A DNA stretch of 64,000 nucleotides from Prototheca cutis (taxonomy: Eukaryota; Chlorophyta; Trebouxiophyceae; Chlorellales; Chlorellaceae), in assembly GCA_002897115.2 (NCBI GenBank), contig BCIH01000012.1:459334-523333 (forward strand), in the 5' to 3' direction. A program made the translations under genes and the position numbers. Of the stretch, positions 11,086-24,068 are shown one piece after another. The notes under the pieces are model-generated. The model saw only the letters and a list, made by a program, of their open reading frames with translations. It was not told the origin of the DNA and ran no database searches. Each line of letters begins with the position of its first letter. The first letter of the stretch is position 1.

Positions 11086-14000
11086 ATGGCACCAACACAA
11101 AAGGAAAAGCAGGCCAAAAAGGCGGCTGCCGGCGATGCGCGGTTCGCGGCGGTGGGCACCGACCCCCGGTTCCGTCGGTTCCCAAAGACCCAGGCCAAGG
11201 TTGAGGTGGACGAGCGCTTCGCTGGTACGTGTGTTGGGGCATGTCTTTGAGTTTGATCTCTGTCCGCATGCTGGGTGTCATTGGGAGGGCTGATTGCGTT
11301 CGCGCAAGGAGAGCCTGAGCGCCGGGGGCCTGGTTCGCCGGAGCTTGGAACAACAGCCCCGCTCATGCTTCGGTCATGGATGTGCAGGCATGTTCACGGA
11401 CGAGGCTTTCCAAGGAAAGGCAGCCGTGGACAAGCGGGGGAGAAAGGTAAGCTGGTACAGGGTGGTCGTGCGACGATGTTTGGACAGCAATGGGATCCAG
11501 GCCGGGGTTTTGAGGCTGCAGACTTTGTGCGCTGAGCTTGCCAGGGCCCGTCTGGCCGTCTCCTAGTCACACAGCGCGATGTCCGGTGTTCACGCATTGC
11601 GGCAAAGTATCAACGAAATCTATTCTCTCCCATGAGCAGGTGAGCAGCAAGGGCAAGGCCGACAACCTGAAGAGCTACTACAGGCTGCAAGGCGAGGAAG
11701 CTGAGCCCCAGCCCGAGCAGGCGGTGCCCGCCCAAGAAGAGAGGGGACGAGAGGAGGCTCTGTCGGTGTCCCCCCCGCTCCGCGACCTGGCTTCAGTGAG
11801 CAGCGACGAGAGCGAGCCTGATGAGCTCGCCGATGCTGAAGAGCGATGGGCCCGGATGAGGTGCGCTGGGTGGCTTCTTCGAAATCGGAAGGCTTCTGTG
11901 GTGTTTGTTGGGATGCGTGGCTGGCACAGGGATCATGCCATGATTTGCAAAGTTTGCGGCCTTTGCCGGGCAAGAGCGCAACAGTGCGGCGCACACGTAG
12001 TGCAACCAACCCGCCGATCTCACTCCAACCTCTCGGCGCAAGCAGAGGTCTGGCCGGACCAAGTTCGTCGGAGGAGGAAGATCAGAGCGAGTCCGAGGGA
12101 GAGGACGAGCTCTCGGACGCGGAGCTTCGTGAGTTGGAGCGTGTGGATGCCGAGGAAGAGGCGCGGGCGGAGCGGCTGCTGGGAGTCGGCGCCATGGCTG
12201 TCAACCCCGCCGAGCAGGTACTTGTTTTGGGGGAGGGGGAGTTGCTTTAAAAGGAGAAATGCGTCCCTCACAGTGGACAGGCAGGAGAAAAACGACTGAG
12301 CAGTGTGCGACTGCTTGCTTGCTTGTTGCAGGAATGGCATCCTATTGGGAATGGGGTCTGAAGTCAAGGCCTGACTTCACGAAAGCAGCGACTGGAAGAT
12401 CACCCACCACCCACCACCCCACACAAACACCCACACGACACACAGATTCCGTTGGTTGCTGATGCGACGGCGCGGCTGGCATGCGTGGATCTGGACTGGG
12501 ACCACGTGCGTGCCGTGGACATCATGGCGGTGCTGCGGAGCTTTGCGCCAGCAGGGGGGGCGGTGCGCCGCGTCACGGTCTACCCCTCGGACTATGGCCT
12601 CGAGCGCATGGCCGAAGAGGCCGCGGCCGGACCCCGGGGCATCTGGGAAGCTGAGGACGGCATCGGTGAAGGTGGGGCCGCGAGCGATACCGACGACGAC
12701 GGCGCCGATGCCAATAAGCGCAAGAAGGAGTTGCAAGGTTGGTTGGCTGACGATGTGGTTTGGCTGATCGTTTGTTTATGCTTCCCGGGACTGAGTTTGA
12801 ATGCACATGCCGTGGGATTTTTAGGGTTTGCAAAGGACAAGGACTGAAAAAGTCATGCAGACTTTGGGGGGGGGGGCCTTCCATTTCAAGGCACACTGCG
12901 CCCAAGGTGACCCGGCTGTTCCTGCACCACAACCCCACTACGACTATGCACAGAGGACATTGAGCGCCGGCGGCTACGGGCGTACGAGCTTGCCCGGCTG
13001 CGGTACTACTATGCCGTGGTGGAATGCGACGGCGCCACCACGGCCTCCCGCATCTACGAGGAATGCGATGGCATGGAATTCTTGAAATGTGTGGTCTTGT
13101 TGGGCCGTAGCTCTGGAGTTGGGAATTGAATGTGTTGAGTCATGATGGTGTCGCAGCACCTCTTACTGTCTCATCGATGCATGGTGTGAGAGACAAAGGA
13201 GACATCGTCTATTCTTCTCACATGACCGCGCGCCCCCCCCCAACCCCACCCCCCCCACACACACACACCCATCTCAGCGGCGTGCAAGTTTGACCTTCGG
13301 TTCGTGCCTGATGGGCAGAGCTTTGAGGGCCGGCAGATCCGGGATAGTGCGGAGGACGTGCCGGCAGACTACAACCCACCCGTCTTCCAGACCAAGGTGC
13401 GGGAGTTGCTTGCATGGATGCTTGGGATGGGTGTCCAGTTCACGTTCTGCCGGCGTGTGCCGAGGCCATGAATTGTGATCGGCATCACCTGTTGCCCAAC
13501 ACTCCCTGTGTGCCCTTCCCTCACACCTCGCTCCTCACCACTCCCCATTCTGCCAAGCAGGCGCTCCAGCACACCAATGTGGAGCTGACGTGGGACGCCA
13601 GCGACACGAGCAGGAAGCAGGTCCTCAACAGAAAGGTGACAGACGACGAGATTCACGAAGACGACTTCAAGGTATGCATGGTGGGAACAGCGGTTGTGCG
13701 CCTTGTTTCTTTTCATGGCAGTTGTGCCTCCTCAAGGGGCCCCACATAGCTCCCCTGAGGGATCAGCACTCCTTGCAGTATACCCGCAGGAACCATGATC
13801 ACAGTGCTGGTCATTTCCGCTCAAAGGACTGCATCACTCTAACCACCCAACAGGCTTATCTGGCATCGGAGAGTGAGTCCTCTGATGAGGAAGGGCACCC
13901 CAAGGCCGAGCCCGGCGCGGAGGCAGTGAGGCAGCGGTACCAGGCATTCTTGCTTGGCGCAGAGGGCGGCAACGCCGCACGGGGGGGTCGGTCGCATGTC

Positions 14001-15594
14001 CAGCGTGGCCGTAGAAGCGATNCCGATGAAGATGGCGAGGATGGAGATGCTCCGGGGACGAAGCGCGATAAAGGTTGGGGGTTATAGCTGTTGACTTGCT
14101 TGCTCAGGGTCTGGTGGTGGTGTGGGTGCAGCNCTCTCAACACAGACTGTTGAATGAATGGCTGCTCCAGCCAACCAACAAACAAGTGCACTGGTAACAC
14201 AAATGCAGATATGGAGCTGGAGGTGACGTTCCAGCCCGGATTGGAGTCGCTGGCGGAGAGACTGGCGGCCAAGGCCAAGGGGAAGGGGAAGAAGAAGAGC
14301 GAGGCGGAGGCAGTGTGGGACGCCTACACACGTCGCCGGGCCGAGAAACGCGCTGAGGCGGCGCGGCTGGGCCGGCCTGCGCCCNACAGCGATGACGACA
14401 GTGAGCCCGAGCCCGAGGCTTCCGGCAGCGATGACGAGGCCCTGCCTGCGGGCGTGGCTGACGACCCTTTCTTCGCCCGGGACGAGGGGGAAGACCCCTT
14501 TGACGACCCTTTCTTCAACTCCGAGCCCGGTGAAGGTGATGCCCAGGGCGGCAAGAAGAACAAGAAGAGCAAGGAGCCTGCTGCGAGGCGGGGCGCCAGC
14601 ACAGAGGCCGCCGACCCTGAGGCCGCCGCACGCAAGGCCGAGCTTGAGATGCTCCTGTTGGACGAGCAGGCACTTCTCAACCAACGCACCGCCACGAGTA
14701 TGAGCGTGTTGGGGTGGCGGGTGCCGGTGCATTGTTGTGCACATGTGTGCGTGTGTGTGTGTGCGCGCGTGTGTGCGCGCGCGCGCGGGGGGGAGGGGGG
14801 CATTGCGACGGTCAGACTTGTGTCTTGACAAGGCCTGAGCAAATACTACCCCCGTTCCGCTTCACTTGGTAGGTGCTGACGCCATGGCGCCAACCAAGAG
14901 GCTGTCGAAGAAAGAGCGGATGCGGCTGAAGAAGGCGGCACGGCGGGCAGAGCGCGAGCATGGGTCTGATGACGAGGACGCAGCGCTGCAAGGTATCTTG
15001 CAGTTTTCTTTTGTTTGGGTGGGGATTGCGCGCAGGGATGTCGGCGCGTCAGGGACGTTCTGGCCTGGGACTCGAACATGTGCATTCACGGGGACCTTCC
15101 AAACACATGACTTTTGCATGCCTGATCCTGGGTGCGCCTTCAATGCTTTTTCTTTCTCCTATCAGTTAACACGGCAGCAGCCACAGGAAAAATCTGCTTC
15201 TGCTTTTCTACAGCCGCTCATCCCTTGTTGTGACCTGCTGCTCTATCCAACCTCCCACCCACGCACCGCGCTGCACTCCACCTCACGACTATGTGCAGGC
15301 AAGGAAATGGCAGGGCCAGAGGACCCACGGTTCTCCGCCTTGCTCACGTCCAATCTGTACGCGCTGGACCCCACGGACCCCAGGTACAAGGCCGCGGGCG
15401 ACACCCTGGTGCGCAAGGTCAAGACCCTGCGTCGGACAGCCGAGGGCCAGCCAGTCGAGGCCAAGCAGCGGCCATCAGGCCCTGCAGTCTCCATGCCAGA
15501 GGGCGGCGAGAGCCTGAAGAACATTGTCGACTCTCTCAAGCGCAAGGCGGGCACAGGCGCGAGCAAGGGCAAGGCCAAGCAGCCAAAGAATTAA
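11086..15594 (+). CDS. ESF1: Pre-rRNA-processing protein ESF1
   Basis: The gene has about a dozen exons. The ATG at 11086 gives [14 protein letters not shown], then [20 protein letters not shown], the conserved ESF1 N-terminus. An acidic exon is followed by the central RNA-recognition-like domain: [35 protein letters not shown], then [20 protein letters not shown] and [12 protein letters not shown]. Next is [20 protein letters not shown], then long Lys/Asp/Glu-rich linkers and a C-terminal block [20 protein letters not shown], typical of ESF1. ESF1 is a nucleolar protein needed for 18S rRNA production. The TAA lies at 15592-15594. N bases at 14022 and 14385 fall in the linkers without breaking the frame. 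Confidence 0.9.
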
Positions 15595-16025
15595 AGGGGC
15601 TTGGTCCGTCCCATGACTCCCCTAACGTGTACAAAATGCGACATTTGCCGAGGCCCAAAAGGCAAAAAAAGACTTGACTAAATCAAGTTGATCGGAAATG
15701 CGTTTGAACGGGAAGATACAGGATATGCGGGATTGTTGGGTGGTGTACTCGAGGCATGCAAGTACCCAACGGAATCTAACCTTTGCCGCCTCCGGCCAGC
15801 CTCCGGCGCTACGGATAAGGCAGGGAGACGAAGCTAAAGACCGCGTCAAACACACAGTCTTTGTCCAACAGGAACATTACTTACTAGTATTTCAGTTTGA
15901 GAAAGGTTTTTCTTGGTCACTGGACTCCAGGCGCCCCGTTTGCACAACCACCCCGCACCGGACGATCGCTGCATAGGTCGGTGCAAGGACCACGCGTCCC
16001 CATCTTCCAGAAACAGCACATCATC
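15595..16025. other. Intergenic spacer between ESF1 and UAM
   Basis: Two plus-strand genes flank this 431-base gap. It should hold the ESF1 3' UTR and the UAM promoter; nothing else was seen. Confidence 0.3.
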
Positions 16026-17899
16026 ATGGCTCCTCCAGCACTCCATGACCAGTACGTCGGCGGGCGGTGCAAGAGTGTGATGGCGCCGCGTTGTGCACCC
16101 GCGGCCGGCGGTACCCCCCTGGGCCCCCAGGGGTCCAGAGAAGTCATTCCTGCCTCGTCTAACACCGGATCACATCTTTGTGTTGCAGGCTGGATATTGT
16201 CATCCCAACGAGTAAGATCCGGCCTAGCCTAGGTGACTGTGTAGTGGTATGCGAGCCACCTTCCCCAATGATCTCCCGCTCCCCTCCCCACCCCCCTCGC
16301 AGTCCGCAACCTCGACTTCCTGGAGCAATGGTGCGTAAATCACCATGATCTGACATGTGACCGCGTGGGATGCCCATACAAGCTGTGTCGATCCATGCCG
16401 ACGCTGCGGCCAGGGGTTTTTGCCGCTGCTGGGTTTTCTGCCGGTGGAGATCTGTGTTCCAAGAATCGCCGGACCACCCCACGTCGTACTGCAGGCGCCC
16501 CTTCTTCCAGCCTTACCACCTGATCGTCATCCAGGACGGCGACCCGGCCCGTACCGTCATGGTCCCCGAGGGGTAGGCTTTCTGTGAGATGTCGTGTCAG
16601 TTTCAAGGTGTTGCCTGCTTCTGTTGCAGGCGTGTGTGGGCCTACCCCACAGAAGCTGGACTCCCCCACCAGAATCCCCCTCATGCTCTCTCCGCTCCAA
16701 ACCTCCCATGTATGCCCACCTATCCAACACCCCCCCACACACCCCAATTACCCATGCAGTTTTGACTACGAGCTGTACAACCGCAACGACATCAACCGCA
16801 TCCTGGGCGACAAGGCGTGGTGCATTTCATTCAAGGACAGCGCGTGCCGTTGCTTTGGGTACATGATCAGCAAGAAGCGCTACATCTACACCATCGACGA
16901 CGACTGTTTTGTTGCCAAGAACCCCAGCGGCGAGGACATCAACGCGCTGGAGCAGCACATCCGCAACCTGCTGACGCCCTCGACGCCCGACTTTTTCAAC
17001 ACGCTGTACGACCCGTACGCGGAGGGCTCCGACTTTGTGCGCGGCTACCCCTTCTCCATGCGCGAGGGCAAGCCCACCGCCGTCAGCCACGGCCTGTGGC
17101 TCAACATCCCCGACTACGACGCGCCGACCCAGATGGTCAAGCCCGCCGAGCGCAACACCCGCTACGTCAACGCCGTCATGACCATCCCCAAGGTATTTTT
17201 TTGTGAAGCTGCTGTATTTGTTGGCTAGTTTTTCTCTCTGTATGTGTGTGTNGTGGGGAGGAAAGGGAGGAGCACGAGAAAGAGAGCTGCCTGGTCTGCG
17301 TCAATGCCGAGAAGGAGAGGGGCCCTCAAAGCTTTGTGGCCTTGCCGGACAGAAATTGAAGCCTACGCATCACTGACCCCATTGTACATGAAGCAAACAA
17401 CGAAACGTGACACATTCAAACCAAGCAAAATGACCCATTCATCCAGGGCACGCTGTTCCCGATGTGCGGCATGAACCTGGCGTTTGACCGCACAAGCATT
17501 GGCCCGGCCATGTACTTTGGCCTGATGGGCGAGGGCCAGCCGTGGGGCCGCTACGACGACATGTGGGCGGGCTGGTGTGTCAAGGTCATCTGCGACCACC
17601 TGGGCCTGGGCGTGAAGACGGGCCTGCCCTACATCTGGCACTCCAAGGCCTCCAACCCCTTTGTCAACCTCCGCAAGGAGTACAAGGGCATCTTCTGGCA
17701 GGAGGAGATCATCCCCTTCTTCCAGGGCATCAAGCTGGACGCCAGCGTGACCAACGTCGAGGACGCCATGCTCGACATTGCGGCCCGTGTCAAGAAGGGC
17801 CTCGCACACCTCGACCCCTACTTTGAGAAGCTGGCCGACGGCATGGTCGCCTGGATCGAGTGCTGGCGCGAGCTGAACCCCACCAACGGCAAGCACTGA
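16026..17899 (+). CDS. UAM: UDP-arabinopyranose mutase (reversibly glycosylated polypeptide)
   Basis: The ATG at 16026 starts MAPPALHDQ, joined by short exons to [17 protein letters not shown] and [15 protein letters not shown]. The large exon (16761-17191) begins [20 protein letters not shown] and has the DDD motif TIDDDCF and YPFSMREG. The last exon (17447-17899) begins [20 protein letters not shown] and has RYDDMWAGW. The deduced length of about 350 residues and near-uninterrupted similarity match plant RGP/UAM proteins (GT75). They interconvert UDP-arabinopyranose and UDP-arabinofuranose for wall polysaccharides at the cytosolic face of the Golgi, and self-glycosylate on an Arg. The Asp triad for Mn/UDP binding is intact. 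The assignment is among the safest in the window. Confidence 0.96.
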
Positions 17900-18335
17900 G
17901 CGGTAATGGTCATGGTGTAGCGTGCACGGCGCCCGGCAGGTCCTCACAACAGTGCNTCATGCCACGGCGACGCCCTTCAAATAGTGGGCCTCTTGTCATC
18001 CAAGCCCCCACCGCCACTCAACCTTGCCACAATCTTCTGTAACGGCAGTCCAGATGCGTTCCTTCCCTTTGCGTGGACTCCAACCCGGCCTTTGGCACGT
18101 GCCCGTGGCACGGGGAAACGGGGCCATCTTAGCGGGTGCAGCCACCCACCGGTGCTTGGTGGCAGCAAGGCGATCAAGCCCGCTTCCAGCAACAATGCCC
18201 CACGTTGCGATGCCCCCTGCTTGCATGTGTCTTCGTATGTCCCTGCCCTCTGTCGTGTAACATGTCGTTGAACCAATGTTTGTGCACGGGTGAAAGGGAG
18301 ATCCACTGCGGAAACGTTGGTTGGCATGTCCCCGA
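17900..18335. other. Convergent spacer between UAM and SWP73
   Basis: Both neighbouring genes end here, so this is presumably two 3' UTRs. No RNA gene or repeat was recognised. Confidence 0.3.
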
Positions 18336-20878
18336 TCACGCTGCCAGCCCCATGCCGGCCGCCGAGACGGCTGCTTGTGACGCCACCATTGCACCAACTG
18401 CAGCAGAGACGGCCTGCGNTGCTGTCACTGCCCCAGAAACAACCTGCGCGGGAGGCGGTGCACTCATGACACGGAGGGCGGCGTCCTCGACCCAGCGGTC
18501 TGCAAACACGTCGGCCGGGGCGACGAGCTCGGCGGCGTCGCCACCCGCGGCGATGCGCAGGTCACGGGCCTGCGCGGCGATCAAGTGGTTGATCGCGTCC
18601 ACGGGGCTGCCCGCAAAGGCCAGGAGGAATGCGCGGCGGCGTGCTGCCTCGTGCGCCGCGGCGGCCGCCGTCGCCAGCGCCGCGTCGTGCGCCTCCAGTT
18701 CTGCCGCCGCGGTCGGCTCGGGCTCGGCAAAGGCCGGCAGGCCCGCGCTCAGCGGCAGCTCCGTTGCCAGGTCAAAGCATGTGGGTGGCGACGGTGACGG
18801 GCCCGTTGTCGGGATCGCGACTTCTAAAACCACGGGCGGCGCGGGCTCCAGTGCCCCCCGCACCACCTCCTGCAGCGCGGCCAGCGGCAGCGAGTCACGC
18901 CCACCCGCCAGCGCGCGCAGCGCGGCGTCGCAACGCACCGCGGGCGCCGAGGCCGCGGGAGCTGCATCAAAGAGCCCGTGCCGCTTGACGTAGCCCCACA
19001 GCTGCTGCATCACGCCTGCCAGCGAGTGCAGGCCCTCTAGGCCCAGTAAACTAGACAGGCCAGGCGACGCCACGTACAGGGGAGGGTTGTGGTCCAGAAC
19101 GACCGTCACAGTCGCCCGCGTCGGCGCCGCACCGGCGCGCCGGATGACAAACGCGTCGCGGCCCTCCAGCCCGTGCCGCGCCTTTTCCCATGAAACGCTC
19201 CCGGTCGCGCCGGGGTACTGCTCCGGGTCCAGCACGACGTGCAGGCGCCGCACGAAATGCGTAAACGGCAGCCGCGGTGTGGCAATGGCAGTCGGGGCAC
19301 CGCCGCCGGTGCCGTTGGCCCCTGCTGGCGTCGATGTCTGGACGACGGGTGTGGCACTGGGGTTGACACCCTGTGCCGTGGCCGCCGCGGCGGAGCCCAA
19401 ACTGCTGTCGGCGCTGTCATTCAGCAGGCGACCGTGGATGTGCAGCGCCCAGCTGGCAGGCTCCGGGTCTGAAGGGTCCTGATGCGCGTGCTCGGTATAG
19501 ACATATACCCGCAGGCGCTTGCGCTGCGTGCCCACCGCCGCAGCCGAGCCGGGCGCGCCGCGCCGGAAACTGGCCTGCATGTCCTGCAGCTCGCCGCGCT
19601 TGCGGGCCAGGAGCGCGTCGATGCGCNGCTCCGCCGCCTGCAGCTCGCCCAACAGCGCGCTCGATGGCACCAGCGCGCGGACCTGAAAAAAATGGCTGGC
19701 TTGGTTTGCAGTGGTTGTGGTGATGCAGTGCATGTGAGCACGCAGTGCAAGCGAATGCAAGCTCCCGGCTTCCAGGTGACGTAGCTTTTGTCAGCAGTGC
19801 CCACCCACGCAGAGGCCATCAAGGCACAGCAGGAACGTGTCCGCGCACGTCCACCCCAATGTTGCATCCTGCACTGCCCATTCAGCTCTGTGACACCCAC
19901 TTCCAACATCAACATTTCGATCACGTGCCTTATCAGAAAGGCGCGCGTCACTGGGCCGCCGCTTCTTCAGCACGGAGCCCGCCCTGCGGCCGACCTCGCC
20001 CAGCCGATGGGATGCACTGTTGGAGCGCTGGGTGCCCAGCGACTTGCGTGACGCAAGCATCTTGGACTGCTGCGTGGCCAGGGAAGCCTGCTGCTGCCTG
20101 TTGATCACCTGCGTGGAGGACGGATGAGTAGGGGTTGAGACACCCGGNCGGATCGGAAGCCAGGGCTAGGCGCATNCTNTGACGTGGCCTGGCACAGGCT
20201 CGAACGATTCATGCCGACCCTCCCACGTACTTGAACACGTTGCTGTTGTGGACCAGGTGAGGGAGTTGCCACCGGCGCCGCGGCAGCTGCCTGTGCGAAT
20301 GGCCCCTCCANCTTGGGCTGCTGGGCCCCCGTCGGGCCAGGNACGGCCTGCTCGGCCTGCATGGTGGTCCCTGCCTCAACTTAATGTACGACATATGTTA
20401 GTCATGTTGCGTTGTCACCATGCCACTGCAGGCAGGGCCGGCTCGTGGCTGCCATTTGTGGCAAACGTCTCTGTCCGTCATTTCCCGATTCCAATCCGAA
20501 ATGGTGTCCCATTGGGCACTCGTGCCAACACCTGCGTTCTCGAAGATCCCACCATCTCCAGCTCATGGGAGCGTGCCGATGACCTTGTAAACATGGGAAA
20601 TGAGCATGGTCCCAGCGATTGCTTGGCTCTGGGCCAGGCAGTCCCTTTGGAGCAAGGCCCGCCATGGCCGGTGCCGGCAGAGTGCCCTGCCCTGGCTGCA
20701 GGGTGCCAGTCCCAGCCGTAAACTGTGGATCAAAGCCGGGGATCCCCCAGCCATACCCTCCAGGCCAGGCCTGAAACATGCACACGGNCACACCTGGGAA
20801 GATAACTACAGGTACCGTCATGATGTTTGCGGCCAATGCATGCACTGGCTCGAAGTTGTATGCGCCGCCAGCGGNCAT
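18336..20878 (-). CDS. SWP73: SWI/SNF chromatin-remodelling subunit SWP73/BAF60 (SWIB domain)
   Basis: The ATG at 20878 (an N sits in codon 2) gives AGGAYNFEPVHALAANIMT, then Gly/Pro-rich exons and RRAGSVLKKRRPSDARLSDK. The main exon (about 19685-18336) carries LLGELQAAE, LRVYVYTEHAHQ, SWALHIHGRLL and FVRRLHVVLDPEQYPG. The SWIB/MDM2-like domain follows (LDHNPPLYVASPGLSSLLGL to LWGYVKRHGLFD), then a helical C-terminal region. This order matches BAF60/SMARCD/SWP73, a core subunit that links SWI/SNF ATPases to transcription factors in the nucleus. The C-terminus is rich in Ala. The 5' end lies about 50 bases from the divergent peptidase gene. Confidence 0.85.
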
Positions 20879-20928
20879 AGTGAGGGGTAGGGCGCCGTGT
20901 CTCGTTGTTCTCTGTTGTTGATCAGGTC

Positions 20929-23861
20929 ATGCACTGCAAGCCCAGCNCTCGACAGCGTGCACCCTCCATATGATGCACCTCACAGCTGGCTCGAGGAGGG
21001 TGGACCAGATGTCGCGGCCGTGTTGCGAAGAGAGGGGGCCGCCTTCAAGCAATGGATGCGTGGCACAGTGGCCTATCAGGCGAAGTTGAGAACCTCCCCT
21101 TATAAAGTTGAAAACCATGCCGTCGTGAGTAACTTTTATTTGGCGCCATGCTGTGTGTGGCTGGGGATCACGGAGCTTTGTCTGCTGTCGCTGTGTGAGG
21201 CTGGCTGCACATCGCCATCACAGCCGTCACCGATGAGTCAAAGCGTCTGCACGGGCCGCANCCCCGCTCCACGACTGCCGCAGGAAGCACAGCAGCAGCC
21301 AGAGGTCCTGCGGGGCTACGAGTACCACAGCGAGCAACNTGGAGGCCGNCCACTGTGGTACCGCCGGCATGTTGGTACTGGTCGGACAGAGCTGCTGCTG
21401 GCCGAAGCCGATGTCGCTCAAGGAGTGGGGCCCCTGGCCTCGGTGGTNNNNNNNNNNNNNNNNNNNNNNNNNNNNNNNNNNNNNNNNNNNNNNNNNNNNN
21501 NNNNNNNNNNNNNNNNNNNNNNNNNNNNNNNNNNNNNNNNNNNNNNNNNNNNNNNNNNNNNNNNNNNNNNNNNNNNNNNNNNNNNNNNNNNNNNNNNNNN
21601 NNNNNNNNNNNNNNNNNNNNNNNNNNNNNNNNNNNNNNNNNNNNNNNNNNNNNNNNNNNNNNNNNNNNNNNNNNNNNNNNNNNNNNNNNNNNNNNNNNNN
21701 NNNNNNNNNNNNNNNNNNNNNNNNNNNNNNNNNNNNNNNNNNNNNNNNNNNNNNNNNNNNNNNNNNNNNNNNNNNNNNNNNNNNNNNNNNNNNNNNNNNN
21801 NNNNNNNNNNNNNNNNNNNNNNNNNNNNNNNNNNNNNNNNNNNNNNNCTGCTCTTGTTGAGGGACGTGTTGTGTACCGCCATGCTGACTCCTGATGCAGT
21901 TAAGCAGCTCTCCTGCGACATTTCATACGACGATTCTGTCGCTGCAGGCTGATGTGGCTCCCGCTGCTGGGACAATCCATTGCCCCTTCTCCCAGCTGCC
22001 TCTACACGGAGGCCAATCCCGCTTTCTTCCTGGGCATCACCCGTACCCGGGACGGCACTTTCCTGGTGCTCAACAGCAATGCAAAGAACGGCAGCGAGGT
22101 CCATGTGGCGCCCGCAGGTGCTTGCATGGACAACGGCGGTCCACCGGCACTCACCACCCTACAGTGCAGGCGCCCGGGGCTGGTGTACTATGCTGACCAT
22201 TCACACGGCTCCTTTTACATCATGGCGAGCGATGGAAATAATGATGGCGTAATGATGGCTTCGGAGCAGAAGACCCCGGGTCTCGGGCTGGAGTTTAACC
22301 TGTTCAGGACACCCGCTGCCGCAGTCACGGCTGCCAGCGCAAGTGGCAGCATGCCAGCCTGGGAGTGTGTTCTTGATGCGGCAACACACAACCTAGTACT
22401 GGAGGATTTTACCACATTTGAGGCCGGCATTGCCCTTGTGTGCCGGGATGGCAAGACCGCACGGCCGATGCTGGGGTTCCTGCGACATCCAGGACCCGGC
22501 NTTGTGGGTATGAAGCCGCCTTCCCCACAGCTTCTCCGACCGCAACTGCCCGACTGGGCGCTGGACCTCGCACCCGGCCCAAACCTTGATCCAATGTCTG
22601 GCCGGTTTCTGTTCACACTGTCGGCNCCCACGGTGGCCCCTGTCCAGGGGGCTTTGGCNTTCGATGGAAGCGCCGCCAGGCTCACCGTCGGAGGTGTGGA
22701 GCTGCCAGAGAATGCAGATTTGGAGCCCATTGCTCCCCAAGNCGCGTCCTCAGGGTCCATCAGGCTGGTAACATCACGGGTGCTGGTTCCCTCTATGAGA
22801 GCCCCGCCCCGACCAGCAATACCGCTGACCATCTCTCGGACCGTCGACCCTAATCTCAGTCCCGATTCCCCAGCCTGGGTGGAGGTCTATGGCGCCTATG
22901 GCCGTCCCTTGCCCGCCGACTTCCGGCCCGACCTCGCGGCGCTGGNGGCAGCAGGATGGACAGTGGTCCTGGCACACGTCTCCGGCGGCGGCGAGCTGGG
23001 CCGGGCCTGGCACGCGCGGGGGTTGGGGCCCGCAGGTGTGGCCACCCGCATCGCCGATCTCGCCGCCTGCTTGGAATTTCTTTACGCCGGTGTGTTCATC
23101 TGTGTGTGTGGTGTGGTGGATGCTNGGTTGATTGCGGACCGAGGTTGNGTAGGGACAGGTCAGGGGTGTTGTTCGCTGACACGGCCCCCCAACCCCCATG
23201 CATCGCACTCCAGANGGCTACGCCTCACCCAATCGGACGGTGCTCAGCGCACACAGCGCGGGCGGCGTGGTGGCGGCGGGGCTGGCCCAGCGCGACCCCG
23301 ANGCCCTGGGTGCCCTCGTCCTGCAGGCGCCCTTCNTGGACGTGGTCGGTGTCCACACCAGGCCCGACTTGCCGCTGACAGTGCACGAATACGACGAGTG
23401 GGGAGATCCCCGCACGGAAACGGGATGGCACCAGGTGCGTGTGGTTGGGATTTCAAGACGNGTGTGTGTAAGTCCTGGGATCCATTCCTCATGTCCAACG
23501 AGCCTTCCAAACACAGTTTCACTGAGCATGTGTGTTCGTGATGCATGGTTGCTGCCTGCCAATCCAATCATATTTCCATCGTGATGCCCAGATGGAGGCA
23601 GCGTGCCCTTACACGGCGCTGGCGTGGCCGCAGGCGCTGCCACCCACGCTGGTCACTCTATCCANGACCGANCCCCGGGTGCCATACTGGTGTCCGTTGA
23701 AATGGGCGGCCCGGGCAAGGGTGATGAATCAAGGCCGCGGACCGATCCATGTTGCGCCAGACTTGCACGCNGGCCACGGGGCTCATGAAACCGAGCGTGG
23801 NGAGCTGACCATACAGCTGGCGACCTGGGCCGCCAAGACCATGGGCGTTTTGAAGCTGTGA
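20929..23861 (+). CDS. Oligopeptidase B-like prolyl oligopeptidase family peptidase (S9A), with assembly gap
   Basis: The N-terminal exon has LDSVHPPYDAPHSWLEEGG, the HxWLE block that opens S9A enzymes. Propeller exons follow (GYEYHSEQ, PLWYRRHVG, ITRTRDGTFLVLNSNAKNG, VYYADHSHGSFYIMASDGN). The catalytic domain has WVEVYGAYGRPLPADFRPDL, GGELGRAWHARG, then SAHSAGGVVAAGLAQ, the G-x-S-x-G-G nucleophile elbow with one Gly replaced by Ala. LPLTVHEYDEWGDPRTETGW and SYFHRDAQMEAACPYTALAW are typical of oligopeptidase B (cleaves after Lys/Arg in short peptides). The 400-N gap removes part of the propeller. The start is uncertain: ATG 20929 is in frame only if the N at 20947 is an extra base. The usual Gly in the elbow and the C-terminal catalytic His region are not clear, so activity is unsure. 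Confidence 0.75.
21448..21847. other. Assembly gap of 400 N
   Basis: An uninterrupted run of exactly 400 N, probably a placeholder. It lies inside the peptidase gene, so at least one exon is missing or its length is wrong. Confidence 0.99.
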
Positions 23862-24068
23862 TTCATTGGAAATGTGCGCGGTCCTGGGAGCTGCAAACAA
23901 TCAGTTCGGTGAACTCCGCACCTTGCCTTCCCCCGGTTGACGACCTGTCTCCTGACCCAAGAGGGAGGGCCTCTTTCCAGACAGATATCCTCATTCAACA
24001 CAAGGGAACTCATTCCAAGCATCGATGGCCCCTCCGGGGCAAACGGCAGTTGGCCTTTCCTTGCTTTT

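Noticed and set aside
10881..11366. 161-codon minus frame over the start of ESF1
   Set aside because: It is antisense to conserved ESF1 coding sequence and has no family features.
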